Part shown: in pieces, positions 1 through 5,273 of the stretch
How positions within the stretch are numbered: the first letter of the stretch is position 1
Layout of the letters: the number at the start of each line of letters is the position of its first letter
Assembly: GCA_947086625.1 (NCBI GenBank)
Contig: CAMTZV010000097.1
Coordinates: 1-6,323, forward strand
Reading direction: 5' to 3'
Source: an uncultured bacterium
Lineage (GTDB): Bacteria > Bacillota > Clostridia > Lachnospirales > Lachnospiraceae
DNA length: 6,323 nucleotides
Notes under the pieces: generated by a model
Told to the model about the DNA's origin: nothing
Database searches by the model: none
What the model saw: only the letters and a program-made list of their open reading frames with translations
Made by a program: the position numbers and the translations under genes

Positions 1-202
1 CGTCGACGCGGACGGCGACGGCGTCTGCGACAACTACACGCAGGGCAAGCCCGGCTATGGCTGCGGCGGATACGTTGACAAAGACCGCGACGGCATCTGC
101 GACAACTGCGGCCGCCCGGTACACGGTAACGGCTGCGGCTACGGCTACGTCGACGCGGACGGCGACGGCGTCTGCGACAACTACACGCAGGGCAAGCCCG
201 GC
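1..202 (+). repeat. 55-bp perfect direct repeat pair (1-55 and 148-202)
   Basis: Bases 1-55 are identical to bases 148-202, with a period of 147 bases (49 codons). Both copies are in the same reading frame and encode the calcium loop plus the following NYTQGKPG segment. A diverged loop lies between them at about 74-106. Identity at every synonymous site points to recent duplication or gene conversion inside the coding repeat. The first copy begins at the window edge, so the identical stretch may be longer and more units may lie upstream. Confidence 0.85.
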
Positions 203-259
203 GGCGGCCGCGGCGGACGGTACGGACAGGGCGGCGGAAAAGGCAGACACGGCAGATAA
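2..259 (+). CDS. C-terminal part of a Ca-binding-repeat, Cys/Gly-rich protein (5' end outside window)
   Basis: An open frame enters from the left edge and ends at TAA 257-259, giving 85 visible residues with no start codon in the window. It holds three acidic loops of the form DxDxDGxCDN: DADGDGVCDN at residues 2-11, DKDRDGICDN at 26-35 and DADGDGVCDN at 51-60. The acidic spacing is that of calcium-binding loops (EF-hand, dockerin or thrombospondin type-3 style). Each loop carries a Cys, and further Cys lie at 21, 36 and 45. Between loops the chain is Gly/Tyr-rich, and the last 18 residues are Gly/Arg-rich and probably disordered. Loops of this kind are usual in secreted Clostridial proteins, so a surface or secreted role is likely, but no signal peptide can be seen. 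The sigma factor start follows after 19 bases, so the two are probably co-transcribed. The exact function is unknown. An overlapping open frame at 57-266 is rejected because this frame carries the clear repeat motif. Confidence 0.75.
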   Translation, partial: VDADGDGVCDNYTQGKPGYGCGGYVDKDRDGICDNCGRPVHGNGCGYGYVDADGDGVCDNYTQGKPGGGRGGRYGQGGGKGRHGR

Positions 260-278
260 AACGTAAAGAGGGATCACT

Positions 279-761
279 GTGCGGGACGAGCAGACGTTAA
301 ACAGGGCCATCGACCGGTATTCGGATACGGTGCGGCGCCTGTGCATGATACATCTGAAAAATTATCATGATATGGAGGACATATTTCAAACGGTCTTTTT
401 GAAGTATGTCCTTAGTCCCGTTGTATTTGAAAGCGACGAACACGAAAAAGCATGGCTCATCCGTGTGACCGTCAACGCCTGCAAGGATCTGCTCAAAAGC
501 TTTTTCCGCAGCCGCACGGTTCCCTTAGACGAGCTGCTCTGCAGCAGCGAGGCACTCCCGCCGGACAACAGCGACGTGCTCGAGGCGGTCCTCTCCCTGC
601 CCGAAAAGTACAGGGACGTCGTGTATCTGCATTTCTTCGAGGAATACACTGCCGTCGAAATCGGAAGCATCCTCGGAAAAAATACGAACACCGTCTACAC
701 GCTTCTCACACGTGCAAAGCGACTGCTGAAGGAAAAGCTGGGAGGTGACCGATTTGGATAA
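279..761 (+). CDS. ECF-type sigma-70 family RNA polymerase sigma factor
   Basis: A 160-residue protein of the usual ECF size, made of sigma region 2 and region 4 only. Region 2 spans about residues 10-75, with the conserved acidic-aromatic core DMEDIFQTVFLKY at 31-43 (the DAEDxxQexF-like motif) and the WLIRVTVNACKD stretch at 59-70 that binds core polymerase and the -10 element. A short linker (76-98) follows. Region 4 is at about 100-155, with LPEKYRDVVYLHFFEEYTAVEIG leading into the helix-turn-helix (about 124-150) that reads the -35 element. The start is GTG 279, preceded by AGAGGG at 267-272. It is not a SigI protein, because the SigI-specific C-terminal domain is absent, although its partner is RsgI-like. 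It overlaps the anti-sigma gene by 8 bases, which implies translational coupling and a fixed ratio. It likely activates its own operon and surface-related genes, but the promoter lies outside the window, so autoregulation is inference. Confidence 0.93.
   Translation: MRDEQTLNRAIDRYSDTVRRLCMIHLKNYHDMEDIFQTVFLKYVLSPVVFESDEHEKAWLIRVTVNACKDLLKSFFRSRTVPLDELLCSSEALPPDNSDVLEAVLSLPEKYRDVVYLHFFEEYTAVEIGSILGKNTNTVYTLLTRAKRLLKEKLGGDRFG
741..748 (+). promoter_or_regulatory. Shine-Dalgarno GGAGGTGA setting a TTG start
   Basis: GGAGGTGA lies inside the 3' end of the sigma factor gene. It sits 5 bases before TTG 754 and is ideally placed for it. The alternative GTG at 745 is part of the ribosome binding site itself and has no such site upstream. 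ATG 763 would have a 14-base spacer, which is too long. This decides the start of the anti-sigma gene. Confidence 0.75.
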
Positions 762-1806
762 CATGGTAAAGGATGCGTTCGGGCAGCTCCACGCCGACGA
801 AGCGCTCAAAAACAGCACAAAAGCATACATCTATCAAAAGACAAACGGCTACCGGGGACGGCGCGCGCCCGCAGCCCGGCGGCTTGCCGCGGTTATGGCC
901 TGCTTTCTCCTCGCGGTCTTTGGCTGGAAGGGATACTCCGATTTCTTCACCTCCGTCTCCACGATCAGCATCGACGTGAACCCCTCGTTTGAGCTGGATA
1001 TCAACCGCTTCGACCGGGTCATCTCCGTCCACGCCTACAACGACGACGGGGCCGCCGTGCTCGCCTCCGGCGACGTCCGTTTTCTGGATTACCGGACGGC
1101 GCTCGAAAAACTGCTGCAAAACGAGCGCATGGAGCCGTATATGCAGGACGGACAGCCCGTGGAGGTCACCGTGTTCGGGGACAGCGACCAGAAAAGCAGC
1201 GAGCTGCTCGAAAACGTGAACGCCTGCACCGCCTCCCGCGGAAACGTGCAGTGCTCAGTCGGAAACTCCGAGGAGGCCGCAAAAGCGCACGCCCTTGGAC
1301 TGTCCTACGGAAAATATCGGGCGTTTTTAGAGCTTCAGGCGCTCGACCCTTCGGTCACAGCGGACGATGTGCAGGGGCTAACGATGCGCCAGATCCGCGA
1401 TCTGATCCGGGCGCGCTCCAAAAGTCCGGATGCGCCTGATACGCCGCCCCGCGAAAGCAAAACCGACGGAGAAAGCAAGGCGGACGATACAAAGCAAACC
1501 GTGGAAAACCAGGCCGGGACTGGCAGCACGACCGGCTCCGGCAGCCAGACCGGAAACGGAAATGGAAACGGCGCCGGAAATGGTAATGGTAATGGTAACG
1601 GCCCCGGAAATGGCAATGGCGCCGGAAATGGCGGCGGCAACGGGAATGGAAATGGCCCCGGAAATGGCAGCGGCAGTGGCAACGGAAACGGCAACGGCAA
1701 CGGCCACGGAAATGGCAGCGGCAGTGGCAATGGCAATGGCATGGGCCATGGCAATGGCTCTGGAAATGGCAATGGCAACGGCCACGGCCATGGCGGCGGA
1801 CGCTAG
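754..1806 (+). CDS. RsgI-family membrane anti-sigma factor with Gly-Asn-rich extracellular tail
   Basis: 350 residues from TTG 754 (353 if GTG 745 is used). Layout: a short basic cytoplasmic segment (1-43) expected to bind the sigma factor; one membrane helix (about 44-61, LAAVMACFLLAVFGW); and an extracellular RsgI/SEAL-type domain (about 66-218). That domain opens with the family signature STISIDVNPSFELDINRFDR followed by VISVHAYNDDG. It ends with GLSYGKYRAFLELQALDPS and a QGLTMRQIRDLI motif. The Asn-Pro at residues 76-77 matches the site where SEAL domains of RsgI proteins are reported to cut themselves, priming regulated intramembrane proteolysis. Two Cys (158 and 167) could form a disulfide. 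From about 222 the chain turns into a charged, Ser/Pro/Lys linker and then a Gly-Asn repeat (about 267-349), surely disordered. In Bacillus RsgI a disordered outer tail takes part in cell-wall sensing, so a similar role is plausible here. Some clostridial RsgI proteins carry carbohydrate-binding modules at this place; none is seen. The partner sigma gene lies immediately upstream. Confidence 0.9.
   Translation: MDNMVKDAFGQLHADEALKNSTKAYIYQKTNGYRGRRAPAARRLAAVMACFLLAVFGWKGYSDFFTSVSTISIDVNPSFELDINRFDRVISVHAYNDDGAAVLASGDVRFLDYRTALEKLLQNERMEPYMQDGQPVEVTVFGDSDQKSSELLENVNACTASRGNVQCSVGNSEEAAKAHALGLSYGKYRAFLELQALDPSVTADDVQGLTMRQIRDLIRARSKSPDAPDTPPRESKTDGESKADDTKQTVENQAGTGSTTGSGSQTGNGNGNGAGNGNGNGNGPGNGNGAGNGGGNGNGNGPGNGSGSGNGNGNGNGHGNGSGSGNGNGMGHGNGSGNGNGNGHGHGGGR
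1552..1800 (+). repeat. Low-complexity Gly-Asn coding repeat
   Basis: About 83 codons alternate GGN and AAY to give (GN)n, interrupted by Ala, Pro, Ser, His, Met or extra Gly (GNGPGNG, GSGSGNG, GHGNG). Codons vary (AAC/AAT, GGA/GGC/GGT), so selection has kept the protein composition rather than an exact DNA repeat. The last third gains His residues (GHGNG, GHGHGGG). The unit leaves other frames on both strands free of stops, which produces long false open frames across 1335-2197. Confidence 0.85.
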
Positions 1807-1817
1807 CTCATCCTTCG

Positions 1818-1853
1818 AAAAAACGGCACAGCCCGAAAGGACTGTGCCGTTTT
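1818..1853. terminator. Bidirectional intrinsic terminator between convergent operons
   Basis: A perfect 12-bp inverted repeat, AAAACGGCACAG (1820-1831) with CTGTGCCGTTTT (1842-1853), encloses a 10-base loop. Read on the - strand it ends in six T and serves the tct operon, whose last stop is at 1871. Read on the + strand it ends in four T, 12 bases after the anti-sigma stop. It should therefore work in both directions, and better for the tct operon. Confidence 0.88.
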
Positions 1854-1870
1854 CAAATACTACAAATGAT

Positions 1871-3397
1871 TTATTCCTGACTCTTTGCCGCCTCGGCCTC
1901 GCGCTTATTGATCTTTCTCTGGTTGTAAACCGAGAATATAATCACGGCGAGCGCAACCGCCATAAACACATCCGCGATCGGCGACTGGAAGATCGCCGCG
2001 AAATTCCCTTTTTGGATATTCATGAAGCGGACAAAGTTTTTCTCGCACATCGGCCCCAGAATCAGCGCCAGCAGAATCGGCGAGAGCGGGAACTCATACT
2101 TGTTCATGAGCCAGCCGACAACGCCAAAGGCCACGCACACGCCCACGTCGAACACGTTCTTGTTGATGGAGAACGCGCCCAGCAGGGAGATCACTAAAAT
2201 GATCGGATAGAGCATCTTCTTCTCCACGGATACGATCTTCGCGAAGAAGCGCACGCCGCAGCAGCCCACGACGAGCATTGCGAGGTTTGCGAGCATGAGT
2301 GCCGCAAACACGCGGTAAACGGTCGGAAGCTCCGCGATGTACATCATCGGTCCGGGCGTGATACCCTTCATGATGAATGCGCCAAGCAAAATCGCGGTCA
2401 CGGAGTCACCCGGCACACCAAGGGAGAGCAGCGGGATCATCGCGCCGCCGGAGCAGCCGTTGTTCGCCGACTCGGTCGCGGCAACGCCGTTGGGGATACC
2501 GGTGCCGTAAAGCTCGGGATGCTTGCTGGCAGACTTGCTCGCGCCGTAGGATACAAACACCGCGATATCGCCGCCCGCGCCGGGGATCGCGCCGATAAAC
2601 GTACCGATCAGGCCGCCGGATAAAATGTTCGGCCAGATCTTCTTGATCGTCGCCAGATCGGGCAGCACGTTTTTGATCTTCTCGTTGGACTTCTCCTGCT
2701 TTTCCTCGCCGCTGATGATACGCTCCACGCCCGCGATGACCTCCGCCACCGCAAACAGGCCGATCAGGGTCGGGATAAACTGGAAGCCGTCTAAAAGCCC
2801 CGTCTGCTTGTATGTAATGAAGCGCGGGATTCCGTTTGTCGGGTCAAGCCCCACGGTACACAGCGCCATTCCGAGGAAGGCGCTGATCAGTCCCTTTGTG
2901 ATGGACTTGCCGGAGATCGCGATGATGACCGACAGACCGAAGATCGCCAGCATAAACATCTCGCCCGGGCCGAAGCTCATCGCCATATTTGCGATAAACG
3001 GGGAGAGGAACGTCATGACCAGCGCGCCGATCACGCCGCCGCAGAAGGAGGAAAACATCGCAACGGAAAGCGCTTTTCCCGCCTGTCCCTTCTGGCACAT
3101 CGGGTAGCCGTCAAGCAGCGTCGCAGCCGCCGCGGGCGTACCGGGCGCGTGAATGAGAATCGCAGAGATCGAACCGCCGTACATACCGCCGCAGTAAATG
3201 CCAAGCAAAAGCCCGATGGAAGGAATCAGATCCATTCCGAATGAAAACGGAATGAGCAGCGCCACGCCCATCGTCGCCGTCATGCCCGGAATCGCGCCCA
3301 GCAGTACGCCGCCGCAGGCGCCAAGAAGCGTCATGAGGATCACCTGAAGGCTGCCCCACACGGCGCCATAGCTCTCTAACAGTAAACCAAAATCCAT
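1871..3397 (-). CDS. tctA: TctA, large permease subunit of a tripartite tricarboxylate transporter
   Basis: 508 residues, the normal full length for TctA (about 500), very hydrophobic, with about 10-12 membrane helices. It is the channel-forming subunit, which works with small subunit TctB and binding protein TctC to import carboxylates using an ion gradient. Family signatures appear in both internal halves: GAIPGMTATMGVALLIP at 34-50 and GTFIGAIPGAGGDIAVFVSYG at 265-285. The TctA hallmark stretch GVAATESANNGCSGGAMIPL is at 304-323, followed by LGVPGDSVTAILLGAF (326-341) and ITPGPMM (346-352). The start ATG 3397 has AGGGGAGGGA at 3406-3415, 8 bases upstream. An ATG at 3405 is out of frame. 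It follows tctB by 18 bases and is the last gene of the operon, before the terminator at 1818-1853. No damage is visible. The substrate cannot be read from the sequence; citrate-like tricarboxylates are the founding example, but the family also takes dicarboxylates and other organic acids. Confidence 0.95.
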   Translation of the reverse strand: MDFGLLLESYGAVWGSLQVILMTLLGACGGVLLGAIPGMTATMGVALLIPFSFGMDLIPSIGLLLGIYCGGMYGGSISAILIHAPGTPAAAATLLDGYPMCQKGQAGKALSVAMFSSFCGGVIGALVMTFLSPFIANMAMSFGPGEMFMLAIFGLSVIIAISGKSITKGLISAFLGMALCTVGLDPTNGIPRFITYKQTGLLDGFQFIPTLIGLFAVAEVIAGVERIISGEEKQEKSNEKIKNVLPDLATIKKIWPNILSGGLIGTFIGAIPGAGGDIAVFVSYGASKSASKHPELYGTGIPNGVAATESANNGCSGGAMIPLLSLGVPGDSVTAILLGAFIMKGITPGPMMYIAELPTVYRVFAALMLANLAMLVVGCCGVRFFAKIVSVEKKMLYPIILVISLLGAFSINKNVFDVGVCVAFGVVGWLMNKYEFPLSPILLALILGPMCEKNFVRFMNIQKGNFAAIFQSPIADVFMAVALAVIIFSVYNQRKINKREAEAAKSQE

Positions 3398-3415
3398 AAA
3401 TCCATTCCCTCCCCT

Positions 3416-3685
3416 CTAAAGCTTTCCGACGAGGTCACTGAGGAAGCTCAACGGACCCATAGGAATATTGACAGTCAGTACCTTGAAAAAGATAAACCAC
3501 ATGCCAAGCGGCACAAGGATCGACACGAGGATCATCTGCAGCCAGTTGCGTTTTCCGATCAAAAACATGATGACCATGGAAATCAGTGCCGCACAGATGA
3601 CATACCCGAGCGTCTTAAAGAGCGCCACAAACGCAACGCCTAACAGAATGACAACAACTCCCGCCAGAACCGACTTATCCTTCAC
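3416..3685 (-). CDS. TctB C-terminal fragment (open frame after the frameshift)
   Basis: The remaining part of tctB, an 89-residue open frame counted from GTG 3685, with three hydrophobic stretches (about 5-24, 26-43 and 48-68) and the closing VNIPMGPLSFLSDLVGKL. The same frame stays open upstream through DTDYLASKAASINF to the five-G run, so GTG 3685 is probably an internal valine and not a start. There is no Shine-Dalgarno sequence before it. The 11-base overlap with the end of the N-terminal fragment could allow weak re-initiation. Confidence 0.6.
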   Translation of the reverse strand: MKDKSVLAGVVVILLGVAFVALFKTLGYVICAALISMVIMFLIGKRNWLQMILVSILVPLGMWFIFFKVLTVNIPMGPLSFLSDLVGKL

Positions 3686-3947
3686 AAAATTGATGGACGC
3701 CGCCTTTGACGCGAGATAATCCGTGTCCCCCTCTCATCGTCATGAGCCGCAAAATGGACTGGACAAACAAAATCACGGAAAAGATCAGCATTCCCGCGAT
3801 CATCACGCGCGGGAACATCGCCGCCTGCACATAGCTGTTTTTCACTTCCTCAAATTTCCCGGTCTGGATCCACGCCCAGACGCCGAGAATAATGAAAAAG
3901 ATCGAGCCAATGAGGTTGGCAAACGCCATTGTCTGCGTTTTCTTCAT
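3675..3947 (-). CDS. TctB N-terminal fragment (open frame before the frameshift)
   Basis: The part of tctB that would be translated as the sequence stands: 90 residues from ATG 3947. Residues 1-73 are genuine TctB, with two membrane helices separated by the loop TGKFEEVKNSYVQAAMFPRV. Residues 74-90 (GHGLSRV...FCEG) are out of frame after the five-G run and are hydrophilic junk. The product lacks over half of the subunit and is unlikely to complete the transporter. Confidence 0.7.
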   Translation of the reverse strand: MKKTQTMAFANLIGSIFFIILGVWAWIQTGKFEEVKNSYVQAAMFPRVMIAGMLIFSVILFVQSILRLMTMRGGHGLSRVKGGVHQFCEG

Positions 3948-3966
3948 AGTAAACTACCTCCTGAAC

Positions 3967-3980
3967 ATCGATATATCGAT
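3967..3980. repeat. 14-bp perfect palindrome ATCGATATATCGAT
   Basis: A fully self-complementary 14-mer between the intercistronic hairpin and the tctB ribosome binding site. The symmetric form would suit a dimeric regulator, or a minor extra stem in the mRNA. No second copy was seen near the tctC promoter, and no promoter was recognised beside it. Function unknown. Confidence 0.5.
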
Positions 3981-3984
3981 AGAA

Positions 3985-4016
3985 TAAGGGGCAGGCAGTG
4001 AACTGCCTGCCCCTTA
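3985..4016 (-). promoter_or_regulatory. Intercistronic mRNA hairpin between tctC and tctB
   Basis: A perfect 14-bp inverted repeat (3985-3998 with 4003-4016; arm TAAGGGGCAGGCAG) with a 4-base loop, lying 17 bases after the tctC stop. It is GC-rich and should be very stable. Neither strand has a T-run after it, so it is a poor full terminator. Hairpins placed after a binding-protein gene commonly protect the upstream mRNA from 3' decay or cause partial termination, so that the binding protein is made in excess of the membrane subunits. That role is inferred here from position. Confidence 0.75.
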
Positions 4017-4032
4017 GGCTGCTCCATAAATC

Positions 4033-5145
4033 CTATAACCCAAGCGCATCCATTGCGTTTGCTACGTCCTCAGCACTCTGCTGTAAGAACTCCGTGTAGC
4101 CTGCCGCATCCAGATAAGAGATCGCCTGACCGTTGTTCTTCATGAACTCTACGAAATCGGGATCCTCGATTGCCTTTGCGCAGGCCGCCTCAAGCTTTGC
4201 CTTGATCGCCGGATCTACGTCCTTCGGGATTGCCATACCTCTCTGTGTGAAGTATGTGATGTCGTAGCCCTCCTCCTTGCAGGTCGGTACGTCCGGGAAG
4301 CTCTCGTTGCGCTCCTCGTCCATAACGCCCAGGCATACAAGGTGTCCGGACTCGATAAAGCTTCTCGCCTCTGCGAGAGAAACGGTAACGCCCTGAATGA
4401 AGCCGGATGCCGCATTCTGTACTGCGGTAGCCGCGCCCTCTTCATAGGTAATCATCTGAATATCGATGCCTGTCTCCTGCATCAGATAACCGCCCGCGAT
4501 GTGCCATACGGAAGCGTTGGAAGAACCGCCCATCTGAACCTCGCCGGGATGTGCCTTGCAGTACTCAATGTAGGAAGCGAGATCGGTAATGCTGTTCGCA
4601 TCCGCCCACTCCTTGTTTACGGTAACGGTAGCCGCATCGGTATTTACACGGCAGAGCGGATCATAGTCTTCCCAAGTCAGCTCGCTCGTTCCAAGCTTCT
4701 TGTAGGTTGCAAGCTCAAAGGTAATCATGCCGATTGTATAGCCGTCGGGCTCCGCGTCCGCGATCGCCTGATGGCCTAAAATACCGCCGCCGCCGGTCTG
4801 GTTGTCCACGGTGAGGGCTACGCCGAGATCCTTGCCCATCGCCTCACAGAATGCGCGTAAGCACGCGTCCGTACCGCCGCCTGCACCCCACGGGCAGATG
4901 ACGGAGATACCCTTCTCGGGATATGCAATGTCGTCCGCGGGAGCGTCCGCCGCGTCATCTGCGGGCTCGTCCGCGGGTTCATCAGCCTTATCCGCCGCAT
5001 CGTCCGCAGGCTCATCTGCGGGAGCCTCTGTCTTTGCGTCATCCTTTGCGTCGCCGCCGTCAGAGCCGCAGCCCGAAAGAACGCCTGCCAGCATTGTCAT
5101 AGCAAGCGCTACAGACAACAATTTTTTTGCACTTTTTGCTTTCAT
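4033..5145 (-). CDS. tctC: TctC, lipid-anchored substrate-binding protein of the TTT transporter (Bug family)
   Basis: 370 residues. A basic, hydrophobic signal peptide (1-25) ends in the lipobox LSGC with Cys26 as the lipid-modified residue, so the protein is anchored outside the membrane. Next comes an acidic, Ala/Pro/Asp/Glu linker (about 31-72) containing two copies of ADEPADDAAD (43-52 and 58-67). The Bug/TctC binding domain runs from about 75 to the end. It begins YPEKGISVICPWGAGGGTDA, has the pocket motif VDNQTGGGGILG and then the family hallmark ADAEPDGYTIGM, and continues through GGSSNASVWHIAG. Without the linker the length is that of ordinary TctC (about 300). The start ATG 5145 has AAAGGAGA at 5151-5158, 5 bases upstream. 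It is the first gene of the operon, directly behind a consensus promoter and ahead of a hairpin, which fits high expression. It captures the organic acid and delivers it to TctA/TctB; the ligand is not predictable from these motifs. Confidence 0.95.
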   Translation of the reverse strand: MKAKSAKKLLSVALAMTMLAGVLSGCGSDGGDAKDDAKTEAPADEPADDAADKADEPADEPADDAADAPADDIAYPEKGISVICPWGAGGGTDACLRAFCEAMGKDLGVALTVDNQTGGGGILGHQAIADAEPDGYTIGMITFELATYKKLGTSELTWEDYDPLCRVNTDAATVTVNKEWADANSITDLASYIEYCKAHPGEVQMGGSSNASVWHIAGGYLMQETGIDIQMITYEEGAATAVQNAASGFIQGVTVSLAEARSFIESGHLVCLGVMDEERNESFPDVPTCKEEGYDITYFTQRGMAIPKDVDPAIKAKLEAACAKAIEDPDFVEFMKNNGQAISYLDAAGYTEFLQQSAEDVANAMDALGL

Positions 5146-5190
5146 ACTTCTCTCCTTTAATAGAATGTAGTGGTAAATAATAACAAAAAT

Positions 5191-5219
5191 ATTATACGTC
5201 CGGGCATTTTATTTGTCAA
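5191..5219 (-). promoter_or_regulatory. Sigma-A promoter of the tctCBA operon, perfect consensus
   Basis: On the - strand TTGACA (5219-5214), a spacer of exactly 17 bases and TATAAT (5196-5191) precede tctC. Transcription should start near 5184, leaving an untranslated leader of about 40 bases with the tctC ribosome binding site at its end. The surroundings are AT-rich, unlike the neighbouring genes. No clear operator or catabolite-response element was recognised. A perfect consensus promoter is expected to be strong and, if controlled, controlled by repression. Confidence 0.92.
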
Positions 5220-5273
5220 TATTTTTCTCAGCCAGTGCGCGTTCCTGGAGCGTGAAAAGTAACTATGTATCCA

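Larger units (their letters stand above)
3416..3947 (-). pseudogene. tctB: tctB, small membrane subunit of TTT transporter, split by a +1 frameshift
   Basis: Two consecutive open frames together make one TctB. Removing one G from the run of five at 3727-3731 (GGGGG on the - strand) joins them into a single 176-residue protein, within the usual TctB size. The join reads ...LMTMRG-DTDYLASKAASINF-VKDKSVL. The N-terminal half (residues 1-73 of the join) carries helices at about 9-28 and 45-67. The C-terminal half carries three more hydrophobic segments and ends in the family-like VNIPMGPLSFL. The start ATG 3947 has a perfect AGGAGGT at 3956-3962. As written, translation runs through 17 out-of-frame residues to a TAA at 3675-3677. 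The GTG at 3685 that could restart the second half has no ribosome binding site. Both halves look otherwise intact, so the lesion is recent, a sequencing error, or a variable tract. TctA and TctC are intact, and TctB is normally required for transport. Confidence 0.9.

Noticed and set aside
1..202. The spaced repeats as a CRISPR array.
   Set aside because: Only two identical copies are visible, they are in frame with a coding repeat, and the intervening sequence is itself a related coding unit.
57..266. Open frame on + with an Ala/Thr-rich 69-residue product.
   Set aside because: It is the +1 shadow of the calcium-loop repeat frame at 2-259, which shows three clear DxDxDG motifs.
745..747. 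GTG as the start of the anti-sigma gene.
   Set aside because: It lies inside GGAGGTGA, which is better used as the ribosome binding site for TTG 754; GTG 745 itself has no site upstream. It cannot be fully excluded and changes only three residues.
1335..2197. Long open frames overlapping the Gly-Asn repeat: 1430-2197 on +, 1335-1778 and 1378-1791 on -, with Ala/Met/Thr-, Pro/Leu- or Ala/Ile-rich products.
   Set aside because: They are by-products of the GGN-AAY repeat, which lacks stops in other frames. The one at 1430-2197 also runs through the terminator and antisense into tctA. The anti-sigma frame has a ribosome binding site and a recognised domain.
3675..3735. Programmed ribosomal frameshifting in tctB.
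   Set aside because: The required shift is +1 at AGA GGG GGA. There is no rare-codon or stop-codon pause and no known slippery heptamer or stimulatory element, and TctB is normally encoded in one frame. An indel or sequence error is simpler.
4802..5170. Ser/Ala-rich open frame on + opposite the start of tctC, and other antisense frames over tctA (2625-3107 on +) and the symporter (5410-5781 on +).
   Set aside because: They are antisense shadows of well-supported genes, with no recognisable domains or ribosome binding sites.
5220..5273. A possible terminator after the symporter gene.
   Set aside because: Only an imperfect short stem near CGCTCC/GGAACG with a one-base loop could be drawn, with no T-run attached to it.
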